Source of the DNA: Pelobium manganitolerans
Lineage (GTDB): Bacteria; Bacteroidota; Bacteroidia; Sphingobacteriales; Sphingobacteriaceae
Direction of reading: 5' to 3'
Assembly: GCF_003609575.1 (NCBI RefSeq)
Contig: NZ_MBTA01000030.1
Span: forward strand, 75,238 to 139,237
Length of the DNA: 64,000 nucleotides
Each line of letters starts with the position of its first letter. The stretch's first letter is position 1. A program made the position numbers and the translations under genes. The notes under the pieces are model-generated. The model was given only the letters and a program-made list of their open reading frames with translations. It was not told the DNA's origin and did not search any database. This document shows positions 1 through 7,289 of this stretch, one piece after another.

Positions 1-24
1 CGCATTTGTCCTTGACGCAAAGGA

Positions 25-533
25 CCAAAGGTCAAGGCTGACCTCATTTTGTTTGTTACGCCAACGGGAAATCTTTGAGCGCAAACCGAAGCCGTGGGAA
101 CGGTTGTGCTTTAACAAAGTCTCTGCAACAATCGGCGGTTTGCTCGCGACAGCGCAAGTTTTAATGTTTTTGCAAAAGATTTTCCGGGCTTCACTTCCAA
201 AACTCGGAAGGCCGTCTTTATCGCGCGGGAGACTAAACGCGCTACTTTTTTTGATTTTTATTTTTTCCTTTCAATTATCCACTAAGTGTCCCGTCATGCG
301 AGCGCCGGCGAGTGCCGAGAAAGAGCAAAAAACCGAAGCACTTCAGAACGAACCGCACCTCCAAGCCTATAGCGAAAGCGGTTTTGCGCGGGTTCGCATT
401 GTCTTTTCGTTTACGCACTTGCCGCAAAAATCAGCGCTGTCGGTTTTTTGCTGTGCGGTGGATATGCGCCCAAAGGCACCTGTGCGCCAAAAAAAAGACT
501 TTTGTTTCTTTTGGTCTCAAAAGAAATAGCCTC
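25..533. repeat. Composite intergenic repeat, copy A
   Basis: Non-coding by my reading. Its core at about 66-187 has nested inverted arms: GGGAAATCTTTG (66-77) opposite CAAAAGATTTTCC (173-185), and inside them GCAAACCG (81-88) opposite CGGTTTGC (136-143). A tail with CTCGGAAGGCCG and a GCGCGGGA/ACGCGC block follows at about 187-245. A second module at about 355-490 recurs at about 57360-57490. The same core occurs at 50947-51067, 56647-56768 and 57085-57204, all in the same orientation. Open frames across it differ in extent between copies and have no recognisable domain, so I treat them as by-products. The rest of 534-733 shows only AT-rich spacer before htpG. Confidence 0.8.
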
Positions 534-733
534 CCGCCGGCAATGAGGCGGGGAATAGTTACTTTAAAGATGAAATTGATCGCACAGGACACTAAACGCA
601 TTACCTTTTTTGAATCTTTACTTCTTCCTTTTGAATTTCCCATCCTGCCAAAATGACACCAGAAATCCCTTTGGAACAGGCATTGATAAATGTGGCTTGA
701 CTAATTTTAACAAAACATAACAGACATAATATC

Positions 734-2617
734 ATGAAGGAAAAAGGAACAATTTCAATTCACACCGAGAATATTTTTCCCATCATCAAAAAGTTCTTAT
801 ACTCTGATAATGAGATTTTCTTGCGCGAATTGGTTTCTAACGCGGCGGATGCCACCCAAAAAATCAAGCGTTTGGCCAGCTTGGGCCAGTACAATGGCGA
901 ACTGGGCGAATTGCAGGTAGATGTTTCTTTTGATGAAAAAAAGAAAACCATCACCATCTCTGACAACGGTATCGGGATGACGGCCGAAGATATAAAAAAA
1001 TACATCAACCAGATTGCTTTCTCGGGCGCTACCGAGTTTGTAGAGAAGTTTAAGGATGCTAAAGATGCCAACGAAATCATCGGTAAATTCGGCTTAGGCT
1101 TTTACTCGGCCTTTATGGTATCAGAAAAGGTGGAAATCCAGACCCTATCCTACCAAGAAGGTGCGGAGCCGGCTGCTTGGATCTGCGACGGTAGCACCGA
1201 GTTCGAAATTAAAGACGGTAAACGCAAAACCCGCGGTACCGATGTTATTTTGCACATCAATAAAGAATCTGAAGAGTTTTTAGACCAGTTCAAAATCCAG
1301 CAGATTCTGGAGAAATACTTTAAGTTTTTGACAGTAAAACTGGTTTTCGGGACTAAATCCGAAAGCGTGGAAGACGGCGAAGACAAAGAAGGCAAAAAGC
1401 AGTACAAAACTGTGGAGGTGCCAAATGTAATCAATGGCGCTAAACCTATCTGGACTTTATCTCCGTCTGAACTGACGGATGAAGACTACCTTCAATTTTA
1501 CAAAGAGCTGTATCCTTTCCAAGAAGATCCGCTGTTCTGGATCCACCTCAACGTAGATTATCCTTTTAACCTAACGGGCGTGCTTTACTTCCCTAAGTTG
1601 AAAAACGATATGGAGTTCCAGCGCAATAAAATCAAGTTGTTTAGCCGCCAGGTATTCATTACGGATGAGGTGAAAGATATTGTTCCGGAGTTTTTGATGT
1701 TGTTGCATGGCGTAATTGATTCGCCGGATATCCCGTTAAACGTTTCACGCAGTTTCTTGCAGGCCGATAGCAACGTGAAAAAAATCAACAGCTATATCAC
1801 CAAAAAAGTTGCCGAAAAGCTGGGCGAGCTGTTTAAGAAAGACCGTGAAGGATATGAGGCAAAATGGTCGGACATTGGTTTGTTTGTGAAGTACGGAATG
1901 ATCAGCGAAGAGAAGTTTTACGAAAAAGCCAAGGATTTTGCGCTGTTTACCAATACTGAAAAAAAGAACTTTACGCTGGAAGAATACAAGAACAAGGTTA
2001 AAGATACGCAGACTGATAAAGATGGCAACCTGATTTATCTGTACACAGTTGACCCTGCAAAACAAGATGGCTTTATCCAATCGGCCACAAAAAAAGGTTA
2101 CGATGTATTGTTGATGGATACGCCTATCGACACGCATTTTGTAAGCCAGATGGAGCATAAGCTGGAAAAAACGCAGCTGAAACGTGTGGACTCTGCCACT
2201 GCAGATAAACTGATTGACAAAGGCGAGAAACTGGAGCATGTACTAAGCGAGGAGCAGAGCAAGCAGGTAAAAGAGATTTTTGAGAAAGCGATTAACAAGC
2301 CGGCTTACCAAGTAGAGGTAGAAGCTTTAAGTCCGGATGAACTGCCGGTAACGGTTACCATGGACGAGTTTATGCGCCGTATGAAAGATATGGCTGCTAT
2401 GGGCGGTGGCATGAGCTTCTACGGCAATATGCCCGATAGCTATAAAGTAGCCATCAACGGAAACCACAAGTTGGTAAATAAAATTTTGGCTTCCGCCGAT
2501 GAAAAAGAGCAGAGCGAGCTGGCTAAGCAGGCTTTCGATTTGGCTTTACTTTCCCAAGGTTTATTAACCGGTGCAGATTTAACCGCTTTTGTAAATAGGA
2601 GCGTGGGATTGATTTAG
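734..2617 (+). CDS. htpG: Molecular chaperone HtpG (Hsp90 family)
   Basis: Bacterial Hsp90: an ATP-driven, dimeric cytoplasmic chaperone that helps client proteins fold under stress. The 627 residues match the usual family length. The N-terminal GHKL ATPase domain shows the N-box ELVSNAADA (32-40), DNGIGM (77-82) and the glycine-rich GKFGLGFYS (117-125). The middle domain carries the conserved NVSR segment that follows DIPL, and the C-terminal dimerisation domain is complete. The start fits the family N-terminus, which runs into TENIFPIIKKFLYSD. The gene stands alone and ends in a strong terminator at 2687-2722. I saw no clear promoter or heat-shock operator upstream. Confidence 0.98.
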   Translation: MKEKGTISIHTENIFPIIKKFLYSDNEIFLRELVSNAADATQKIKRLASLGQYNGELGELQVDVSFDEKKKTITISDNGIGMTAEDIKKYINQIAFSGATEFVEKFKDAKDANEIIGKFGLGFYSAFMVSEKVEIQTLSYQEGAEPAAWICDGSTEFEIKDGKRKTRGTDVILHINKESEEFLDQFKIQQILEKYFKFLTVKLVFGTKSESVEDGEDKEGKKQYKTVEVPNVINGAKPIWTLSPSELTDEDYLQFYKELYPFQEDPLFWIHLNVDYPFNLTGVLYFPKLKNDMEFQRNKIKLFSRQVFITDEVKDIVPEFLMLLHGVIDSPDIPLNVSRSFLQADSNVKKINSYITKKVAEKLGELFKKDREGYEAKWSDIGLFVKYGMISEEKFYEKAKDFALFTNTEKKNFTLEEYKNKVKDTQTDKDGNLIYLYTVDPAKQDGFIQSATKKGYDVLLMDTPIDTHFVSQMEHKLEKTQLKRVDSATADKLIDKGEKLEHVLSEEQSKQVKEIFEKAINKPAYQVEVEALSPDELPVTVTMDEFMRRMKDMAAMGGGMSFYGNMPDSYKVAINGNHKLVNKILASADEKEQSELAKQAFDLALLSQGLLTGADLTAFVNRSVGLI

Positions 2618-2637
2618 TTTGAGAATACAGAGCGGAT

Positions 2638-2711
2638 GAGGAGTAAAGAATAAAGAGTAAGGAGCAAAGACCGCTTCTGCTAGTATAAATCCCTTTCGGA
2701 ATTTAATGTCC
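2638..2711. repeat. 72-bp direct repeat, left copy
   Basis: A purine-rich stretch beginning GAGGAGTAAAGAATAAAG and running into the first arm of the htpG terminator. It recurs with few changes at 3667-3740, so the two copies bracket the REP array and transposase gene. The left copy has the full terminator hairpin; the right copy loses similarity after TTTCCGG. Confidence 0.8.
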
Positions 2712-2722
2712 GAAAGGGATTT
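2687..2722 (+). terminator. Rho-independent terminator of htpG
   Basis: AAATCCCTTTCGGA (2687-2700) and TCCGAAAGGGATTT (2709-2722) form a perfect 14-bp stem with an 8-nt loop. A T-rich tract ending TTTTTCG overlaps the 3' arm. It lies 70 bp after the htpG stop codon. Confidence 0.9.
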
Positions 2723-2729
2723 TTCGTTC

Positions 2730-3048
2730 TAGCAGGGTCCTAGCAGGGTCTCTTGCAGAGGCTCCTGCGTATTTTGTCCTAGCAGGGTCTCTCGCGGAGG
2801 CTCCTGCGTATTCGTCCTAGCAGGGTCTCTCGCAGAGGCTCCTGCGTATTTTTGTCCTAGTAGGCGCTGTGCCAAATAACCCTGCGTATTTTCGTCCTAG
2901 CAGGGTCTCTCGCAGAGGACCCTGCGTATTTTTATATACCTTTATTCATGGCCGTTAGAACCGTTCACGATACTGTCGATAAAACATGGTTTGTCACCTC
3001 TCGTCCTAGCAGGGTCTCTCGCAGAGGACCCTGCGTATTTTTATGTAC
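2730..3048. repeat. Tandem REP-like palindrome array
   Basis: Units begin TAGCAGGGTCTC and end near CCTGCGTATTTT, with starts at 2741, 2780, 2818, 2858, 2898 and 3007; a stub lies at 2730. Spacing is 38-40 bp except the last step, which is 109 bp. The arms CAGGGTC and GACCCTG (units 5 and 6) make a hairpin with a short GA-rich loop. Units 1-3 have GGCTCCTG in the 3' arm and so pair imperfectly. An inverted copy lies at 3633-3660 after the transposase gene, and a related one at 47821-47846. Confidence 0.85.
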
Positions 3049-3109
3049 TTTTATTCATGGCCGTTAGAACCGTTCACGATACTGTCGATAAAACATGGTT
3101 TGTCACCTT
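2892..3109. repeat. 109-bp tandem duplication covering the transposase start
   Basis: Two adjacent copies (2892-3000 and 3001-3109) each hold one REP unit, a T-rich leader, an ATG (2948 and 3057) and the first ~50 bp of the transposase reading frame. They differ at only a few positions in the leader. The left copy is a truncated gene start that runs back into REP sequence. Confidence 0.85.
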
Positions 3110-3626
3110 TACTTGTTGTAATTGGATTCCTCTGTTCCAAATAACCAACTCTTACGATCTGATATATGGCTGGTTTAAACTGATAAAAGAAAAATATACA
3201 GTAGATACCGTTGCATTTGTGATTATGCCCAACCATGTTCATGCCATTCTCCATCTAAACGCGGTTCAGAATCTCAATACAATCATATCGAACGGAAAGC
3301 GCTTCATGGCTTATGAATTGATTAAGAGGTTAAAAGCAGGACAGCAAGATACGATTCTTTTAAACCTCGGGAGAGCCTGTTCCAACGCGGATAAGAAAAA
3401 AGGACAACTGCATAAGGTTTTTGAAACTTCTTTCGACGCGAAGCCTATTTTTACCGAGAAATTTCTGCATCAAAAATTAGACTATATCCACAATAACCCC
3501 GTTTCTGGTAAGTGGAATTTAGCACAGAGCTATATAGAGTACAAGCACAGTAGTGCAGGTTTTTATAACCAGAATTTACCGCATAAAAATGTCGAACTGA
3601 AACATTATCTGGATTTAGAAGAATAG
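3057..3626 (+). CDS. REP-associated tyrosine transposase (Y1_Tnp/RAYT)
   Basis: A 189-residue HUH single-strand endonuclease of the IS200-like Y1 group. Members of the REP-associated branch nick and mobilise small palindromes next to their own gene. The HUH motif is His-Val-His at residues 60-62 (MPNHVHAIL), and the likely catalytic tyrosine is Tyr143 in LDYIHNNPV. I chose the ATG at 3057 because it follows a T-rich leader and begins the familiar N-terminus leading to TWFVTFTC; the longer frame from 2991 would translate REP sequence. REP palindromes in opposite orientation lie on both sides. Both key motifs are intact, so the enzyme could be active; activity is inference. Confidence 0.9.
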   Translation: MAVRTVHDTVDKTWFVTFTCCNWIPLFQITNSYDLIYGWFKLIKEKYTVDTVAFVIMPNHVHAILHLNAVQNLNTIISNGKRFMAYELIKRLKAGQQDTILLNLGRACSNADKKKGQLHKVFETSFDAKPIFTEKFLHQKLDYIHNNPVSGKWNLAQSYIEYKHSSAGFYNQNLPHKNVELKHYLDLEE

Positions 3627-3632
3627 CCTAGG

Positions 3633-3660
3633 CGCAGGGTCCTCTTCGAGAGACCCTGCT
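3633..3660. repeat. Inverted REP copy downstream of the transposase
   Basis: CGCAGGGTCCTCTTCGAGAG followed by ACCCTGCT is the reverse complement of the upstream unit with one change. It forms a hairpin from CAGGGTC and GACCCTG and completes the REP-gene-REP layout typical of this transposase group. Confidence 0.85.
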
Positions 3661-3666
3661 TGTACA

Positions 3667-3740
3667 GAGGAGTAAAGAACAAAGAGTAAGGAGCAAAGAC
3701 CGCTTCTGCTAGTAGAAATCCCTTTCGGAATTTAGTTTCC
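3667..3740. repeat. 72-bp direct repeat, right copy
   Basis: Near-copy of 2638-2711, ending at the half-terminator TCCCTTTCGGA, after which similarity stops. Together the copies bracket about 955 bp of REP and transposase sequence. Confidence 0.75.
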
Positions 3741-3751
3741 GGTTACACTAG

Positions 3752-3783
3752 GATTTTTCTGGTTTGCGTGTGTCAGAAAAATC
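3752..3783. repeat. Hairpin repeat, copy 1
   Basis: GATTTTTCTG (3752-3761) pairs with CAGAAAAATC (3774-3783) around a 12-nt loop. The right arm and its flank resemble the hairpin at 4528-4574 on the other side of the small lipoprotein gene. It lacks a clear T-run, so I do not call it a terminator. Confidence 0.55.
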
Positions 3784-3904
3784 GGAAGTCTACAATTTTT
3801 CATCTACAAACGGCATTTCACACATGATTTATACGATATCTTCCCGAATTGCCGAAGCCTCTGTGCATCAGGCATTAGCCATAATATTTTTTAGGAGAAA
3901 AATA

Positions 3905-3913
3905 TATATTTGC
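3905..3913 (+). promoter_or_regulatory. Candidate -7 box of the lipoprotein gene
   Basis: TATATTTGC fits the Bacteroidota -7 consensus TAnnTTTG and lies 20 bp before the ATG at 3934. No convincing -33 TTG box is visible at the expected distance. Confidence 0.45.
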
Positions 3914-3933
3914 TAAAGTTTTAAATCACAGTT

Positions 3934-4470
3934 ATGAAAATCAGCAACAAAATTCTTTTCTTGAGCGTGGCCGTAATGACCTTTATTTCATTGAGCTCCT
4001 GCAATAAAATTAAAGACGCCATTCACGCCGATGTAGATATTGACCAAGCTTCAATCGACATTACTATTCCTCCGATTGCCACTACCGAAGAAGGAAAGAT
4101 TGCCGGTGCAGACAATATCTCGGCTGTAGATTTAAGCGAGTACAAAGGATTGAAAAGTGTGACTCTAAAATCTATAAAGGTAGAGCTGAAAGAGCAAGAT
4201 CCGGAAGCCAATTTCAAAGCGCTTGAGAAAGTTTCTGTAGAGATCAGTTCTGCCGGCTTAGAGACTAAAGTAATAGCCGGCGCCACTAACACAGATTTTG
4301 TTACTAACAAATACACGCTTAATATCCCTGTAAGCGGTGCTAACATCGACATACGCAATTTCGTAAAGAATACATTTAGCTATACTATTAAAGGCAAGGC
4401 ACACAGTAAAACAACCAAGGCTATTCCGGCAACAATTACAGCGGTTTATACCGTGAGATTTGGATTGTAG
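3934..4470 (+). CDS. Small lipoprotein of unknown function
   Basis: 178 residues. A signal peptide (1-22) with a hydrophobic core ends in the lipobox LSSC, predicting lipidation at Cys23 and an envelope location. The mature part begins NKIKDAIHADVDID and is rich in Val, Ile, Thr and Ala in alternating patterns that suggest a mostly beta fold. No catalytic motif is visible and I do not recognise a family. It stands alone between two related hairpins (3752-3783 and 4528-4574). The start is supported by the signal peptide and a -7 box 20 bp upstream. Confidence 0.85.
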   Translation: MKISNKILFLSVAVMTFISLSSCNKIKDAIHADVDIDQASIDITIPPIATTEEGKIAGADNISAVDLSEYKGLKSVTLKSIKVELKEQDPEANFKALEKVSVEISSAGLETKVIAGATNTDFVTNKYTLNIPVSGANIDIRNFVKNTFSYTIKGKAHSKTTKAIPATITAVYTVRFGL

Positions 4471-4527
4471 ACCTCTACTAGCTGGAATAAGGAAATAGAA
4501 TAATGGAATGACTGACTGGTTGGGGAA

Positions 4528-4574
4528 AGACTTACGATTTTTCTAATTTGGGGTACCAGAAAAATCGTAGGTCT
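4528..4574. repeat. Hairpin repeat, copy 2
   Basis: AGACTTACGATTTTTCT (4528-4544) pairs with AGAAAAATCGTAGGTCT (4558-4574), a 17-bp stem with one mismatch. The right arm matches copy 1 (CAGAAAAATCG...GTCT). It may end transcription of the upstream lipoprotein gene but lacks a T-run. The rest of 4471-4713 shows no gene I can support. Confidence 0.65.
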
Positions 4575-4713
4575 GCCTGATTTTGAGCATAAGCATCTTC
4601 GTTCTTTTTTGGCGTCGAAACGTTAGAGCCTTTTCGTATTGTACATATCGGGCTCAACCTGTAAGTCATAAAATGAAGGTTAAGGAGTACTTTGGCTCGT
4701 TCAAAATATAAAA

Positions 4714-4750
4714 GCAAAACTCAAGAGCTATTAAAACTTTTGAGCTTTGC
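4714..4750 (-). terminator. Terminator of the 188-residue protein gene
   Basis: On the minus strand GCAAAGCTCAAAAG (4750-4737) pairs with CTCTTGAGTTTTGC (4727-4714), allowing one mismatch and one wobble, and is followed by TTTTATATTTTG. It lies about 30 bp beyond the stop codon at 4780. Confidence 0.75.
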
Positions 4751-4779
4751 CTGGAAATATCGTTTGATAATTTTTAACT

Positions 4780-5346
4780 TTATTCAAGTTCTACTTCAAG
4801 TGTGGAGCTATTTCCGGGGATATCTGTTGCAATAAAAGTAATTATTGTACCAGCAATGGTTGCATTGACTGCTGTTGTTTGGTACTGCCAGTCTAACCCG
4901 TTAGGTAGTAACGCCGCCGCCCCGCTTTCTAAGATTGTGCCATCCACCTGTTTAATCTCTATGCTTACGGCTTCAACTTTTACGTCATCCAAGGCTTGTA
5001 CTGTTAAAGTTTGCCCTGCTAAGCCTGTGTATGCACTTGTATTGGCTTTGCTAAGTACTGGCGGTTTAAAATAATCCGCGAAAGCGATGTTGTAAGCTGT
5101 TTTACCGTTGCCGGCTAAAGATTGGTACAGCGTTTTGTAAAGCGGATTTTGGACAGCACTTTTTGCATAAATTGCCGCCTCTTTAAACTTTTGCTGGCGT
5201 TTTAGTTGACCGGCGTTCGGCACCGCATTGCTTTTGCGCGGCCTTTGCGCCACCACCGTTTTACCGTTTACTTGTTTAAACACAAGCATTCCGCCTACCA
5301 TGCCGCTTAGGCCATGGGTAACCACATTGTTTTTACTTTGTGACAT
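4780..5346 (-). CDS. Conserved Bacteroidota protein, likely Ig-like C-terminus
   Basis: 188 residues, function unknown. The N-terminal third has the pattern VTHGLSGMVGGMLVFKQVNG followed by a basic stretch (QRPRKS). I recall similar proteins in Bacteroidota, often with several paralogues, but cannot confirm this here. A middle Ala/Tyr-rich segment carries NIAFADYF. The C-terminal ~90 residues (from TSAYTGLAGQTL) alternate hydrophobic and polar residues as in a bacterial Ig-like beta sandwich. There is no signal peptide. A terminator follows at 4714-4750. Four tandem 10-bp repeats lie about 80-120 bp upstream of the start (5428-5466) and could be a regulatory site. Confidence 0.75.
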   Translation of the reverse strand: MSQSKNNVVTHGLSGMVGGMLVFKQVNGKTVVAQRPRKSNAVPNAGQLKRQQKFKEAAIYAKSAVQNPLYKTLYQSLAGNGKTAYNIAFADYFKPPVLSKANTSAYTGLAGQTLTVQALDDVKVEAVSIEIKQVDGTILESGAAALLPNGLDWQYQTTAVNATIAGTIITFIATDIPGNSSTLEVELE

Positions 5347-5427
5347 AATGAAATGTTTTTAATCCCAACCGGCACCATGCCGATTGTTGAGACAAACGTA
5401 GGAGGTATTCTTGAGCGAAAATTATTT

Positions 5428-5466
5428 TGGCAGTAAGTGGCAGTAACTGGCAGAGCGTGGCAGCTA
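5428..5466. repeat. Four tandem 10-bp repeats (TGGCAG at each helical turn)
   Basis: TGGCAG recurs at 5428, 5438, 5448 and 5458, exactly 10 bp apart, with the intervening bases partly conserved (TAAG, TAAC, AGCG, CTAA). The block lies upstream of the minus-strand gene starting at 5346. Face-of-the-helix spacing suggests a cooperative protein-binding site. The remainder of 5347-5638 shows no supported gene. Confidence 0.5.
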
Positions 5467-5638
5467 ATTATGCAATTACAGAGGTTAGAAAGCGAGAAAA
5501 CCGGTGGTGTACCGGGGCTTGTGTATTTAATTATAAACAAGCCCATACCAGTATCTAGCCTGTAGGTTCTCTGTACCAAGGTCATTGCAGGTTACCATAT
5601 TTTTGTATGGAAAGATTTAAACAAGAGGAATTAATGGG

Positions 5639-6937
5639 CTATTTTAAAAACCTTCTGAGATGTATTTTTATTTCGGAGGCTTTGTGCAGATTTTTTGAGC
5701 CTATTTTATATACAGGCCAAAGGTGTTTATTGCGATAATAAGTTCTTTGGCTGATCTTTAGAATTTTCAATACCTGCTGCATATCTATCAACTCCTCCAC
5801 ATCTGTTTCTTGATGAGGTGCCATGCTTTTAAGTGCAGCAGGCAAAGTTCGTTGTGTCGCTTTTTCTACAGTAGTGGCTAAATTTTGACGAACTTGCATC
5901 TGCTTTAAAGCCAATTTTAAAAATTTACAAGTTTGTTTCAGTTGCGAAACTTCGTCTTTTAACAATTCGATTTCCTGATCTTTTGGTGATAGTGGCTTCG
6001 TCCAACCTCCCTGCGGAATTACTGTTTCTACACTAAGAGGCCGTTGCAGATAATCGAGGGAAGTTCTGTAAGTGCCGAATTCTGAATACTTGGTTAGATT
6101 TTTTAGTGAGATAGACTGGGCATTTTCTGCTTTCAAAAATCCTAAACCATCTCCTTGTAAACCCTGATAGTAGTCGCTTTTGAAAAAGTGTTCGTTTAAA
6201 AAACGAATGGTCCCATCACCGTCGACTTTAAAATTACGAGCCCAATGCTCATTTTTGTAGGCATCTAAACTATTGACACTCGTAGGTGATGATAATGGAA
6301 AAAGACTCGTTTGTGAGCTAAGATATCCTAGGTTGGTAAAATCGCTTAAAAAAGGTTTGCCTGCCTCGTATACATTCGCGGTGACTTTATATCCCTCATT
6401 CAAAAGAAAGTTTCCATGTATAAAGCTATCTGTTGAGTAATCGGAAGAAAGCAATCTTGCGATTGGCCTTTTGCAAACGTCTAGGGCACCGGTTTGATAT
6501 AGCGGCCCCAAATCGGAGGATGTAAAAAGCGCGTTTATATCCGTTTCTACGGAATTAAAAGAGGCTATTCCGTAACCAGTATTGCCAAGAGAGGATATGG
6601 GAAACGTTTGGCTATCTATCGTATGGAATCCTGCAGAATAATTGTCCAAAAGCCTACCAATTGCGGTAGTGCAAACCTGTTCATGCAATTTTGGCGGTAA
6701 TCCATCTTGAGACATGGCAAAATCACTTAAGCAAGCCGAAGCGGTTTTGCCCAGTAAGGGAGAAAAATTCGGTTCTGTGCCTAAAGCAAGGTTGTGGCTA
6801 AATAGATGTGTCGCAAGTGGTAAGGTTCCATTGCAGAGATCCGTTGATGAGATAGCCAGAAGGTTTGCTGGCACTATCACTTTCGCCGAACCTTTGGAGC
6901 TTTTTGTGGTTGTTTTGGTAGATGCTTTCTTTCTCAT
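5639..6937 (-). CDS. Unrecognised protein with C-terminal helix-turn-helix
   Basis: 432 residues; I do not recognise a family. Residues 1-20 are Lys/Thr/Ser-rich (KKASTKTTTKSSKGSAK) and look disordered and basic. Residues ~25-315 are a Ser/Leu/Asn-rich region with no clear motif. Residues ~319-350 form a probable coiled coil (EIELLKDEVSQLKQ). The last ~50 residues resemble a MerR/excisionase-type helix-turn-helix (DMQQVLKILKISQRTYYRN, then a wing-like VYKIGSKNLH). This predicts a dimeric DNA-binding protein. The ATG at 6937 begins the basic segment. It stands alone on the minus strand beside the 188-residue gene, from which it is 292 bp away. Confidence 0.65.
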   Translation of the reverse strand: MRKKASTKTTTKSSKGSAKVIVPANLLAISSTDLCNGTLPLATHLFSHNLALGTEPNFSPLLGKTASACLSDFAMSQDGLPPKLHEQVCTTAIGRLLDNYSAGFHTIDSQTFPISSLGNTGYGIASFNSVETDINALFTSSDLGPLYQTGALDVCKRPIARLLSSDYSTDSFIHGNFLLNEGYKVTANVYEAGKPFLSDFTNLGYLSSQTSLFPLSSPTSVNSLDAYKNEHWARNFKVDGDGTIRFLNEHFFKSDYYQGLQGDGLGFLKAENAQSISLKNLTKYSEFGTYRTSLDYLQRPLSVETVIPQGGWTKPLSPKDQEIELLKDEVSQLKQTCKFLKLALKQMQVRQNLATTVEKATQRTLPAALKSMAPHQETDVEELIDMQQVLKILKISQRTYYRNKHLWPVYKIGSKNLHKASEIKIHLRRFLK

Positions 6938-7289
6938 TGTTAAGGTTTTGTATCAAAAATAATAAAATGAGAGGTAACGGCGAATTTTAGTTTTTAACAG
7001 GTTTTTTTGGATATAAATTAGCGTTTGAGTAGACTCTCTTACACCAGGGAAGGCGACGCTCATATTGAATCTATTGTTTGACGATAGTTTTTCATCGTAG
7101 AATCTTCTGTTCTTGCATGTACTTGTGGAGTAGAATGGATGAAGTAAGTAATCGGAACGCATTAGGGGCTTTTCTATTTCGGCTGCGAGGTGATCTTCAA
7201 GAGAGCGCTTGCACAGAAGATTATGGCACAAAATTTTCTTAGGTTGTATTCATTAATGAACAGATTCAAGAATTTAAAAACAAGAAATC
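6938..7289. other. Intergenic gap between divergent genes
   Basis: 352 bp between the helix-turn-helix gene (minus) and the lipoprotein gene (plus). A 92-codon minus-strand frame (6953-7231) is open but has no domain, no clear ribosome-binding site and an irregular composition, so I do not call it. Nothing else stands out. Confidence 0.5.

Noticed and set aside
53-656. Two open frames (53-529 and 312-656) in repeat copy A
   Set aside because: They lie on the composite repeat and overlap each other. In the other copies the corresponding frames are broken or of different extent, and there is no domain or ribosome-binding site.
1745-2239. 164-codon frame antisense to htpG
   Set aside because: It lies fully within the confident htpG gene and has no domain.
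2741-3033. Regular 38-40-bp array resembling a CRISPR
   Set aside because: The whole unit is repeated, with no unique spacers between repeats and no cas genes nearby. It fits REP palindromes beside their transposase.
2991-3056. Upstream extension of the transposase frame
   Set aside because: It would translate the REP palindrome and T-rich leader. The ATG at 3057 begins the family sequence.
4532-4717. 61-codon minus-strand frame
   Set aside because: It covers the long hairpin at 4528-4574 and runs into the terminator at 4714-4750, and has no recognisable content.
5307-5585. 92-codon minus-strand frame
   Set aside because: It overlaps the start of the 188-residue gene in another frame and includes the four 10-bp repeats; no domain.
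6953-7231. 92-codon minus-strand frame between divergent genes
   Set aside because: No motif, no credible start signal, and a composition unlike neighbouring genes.
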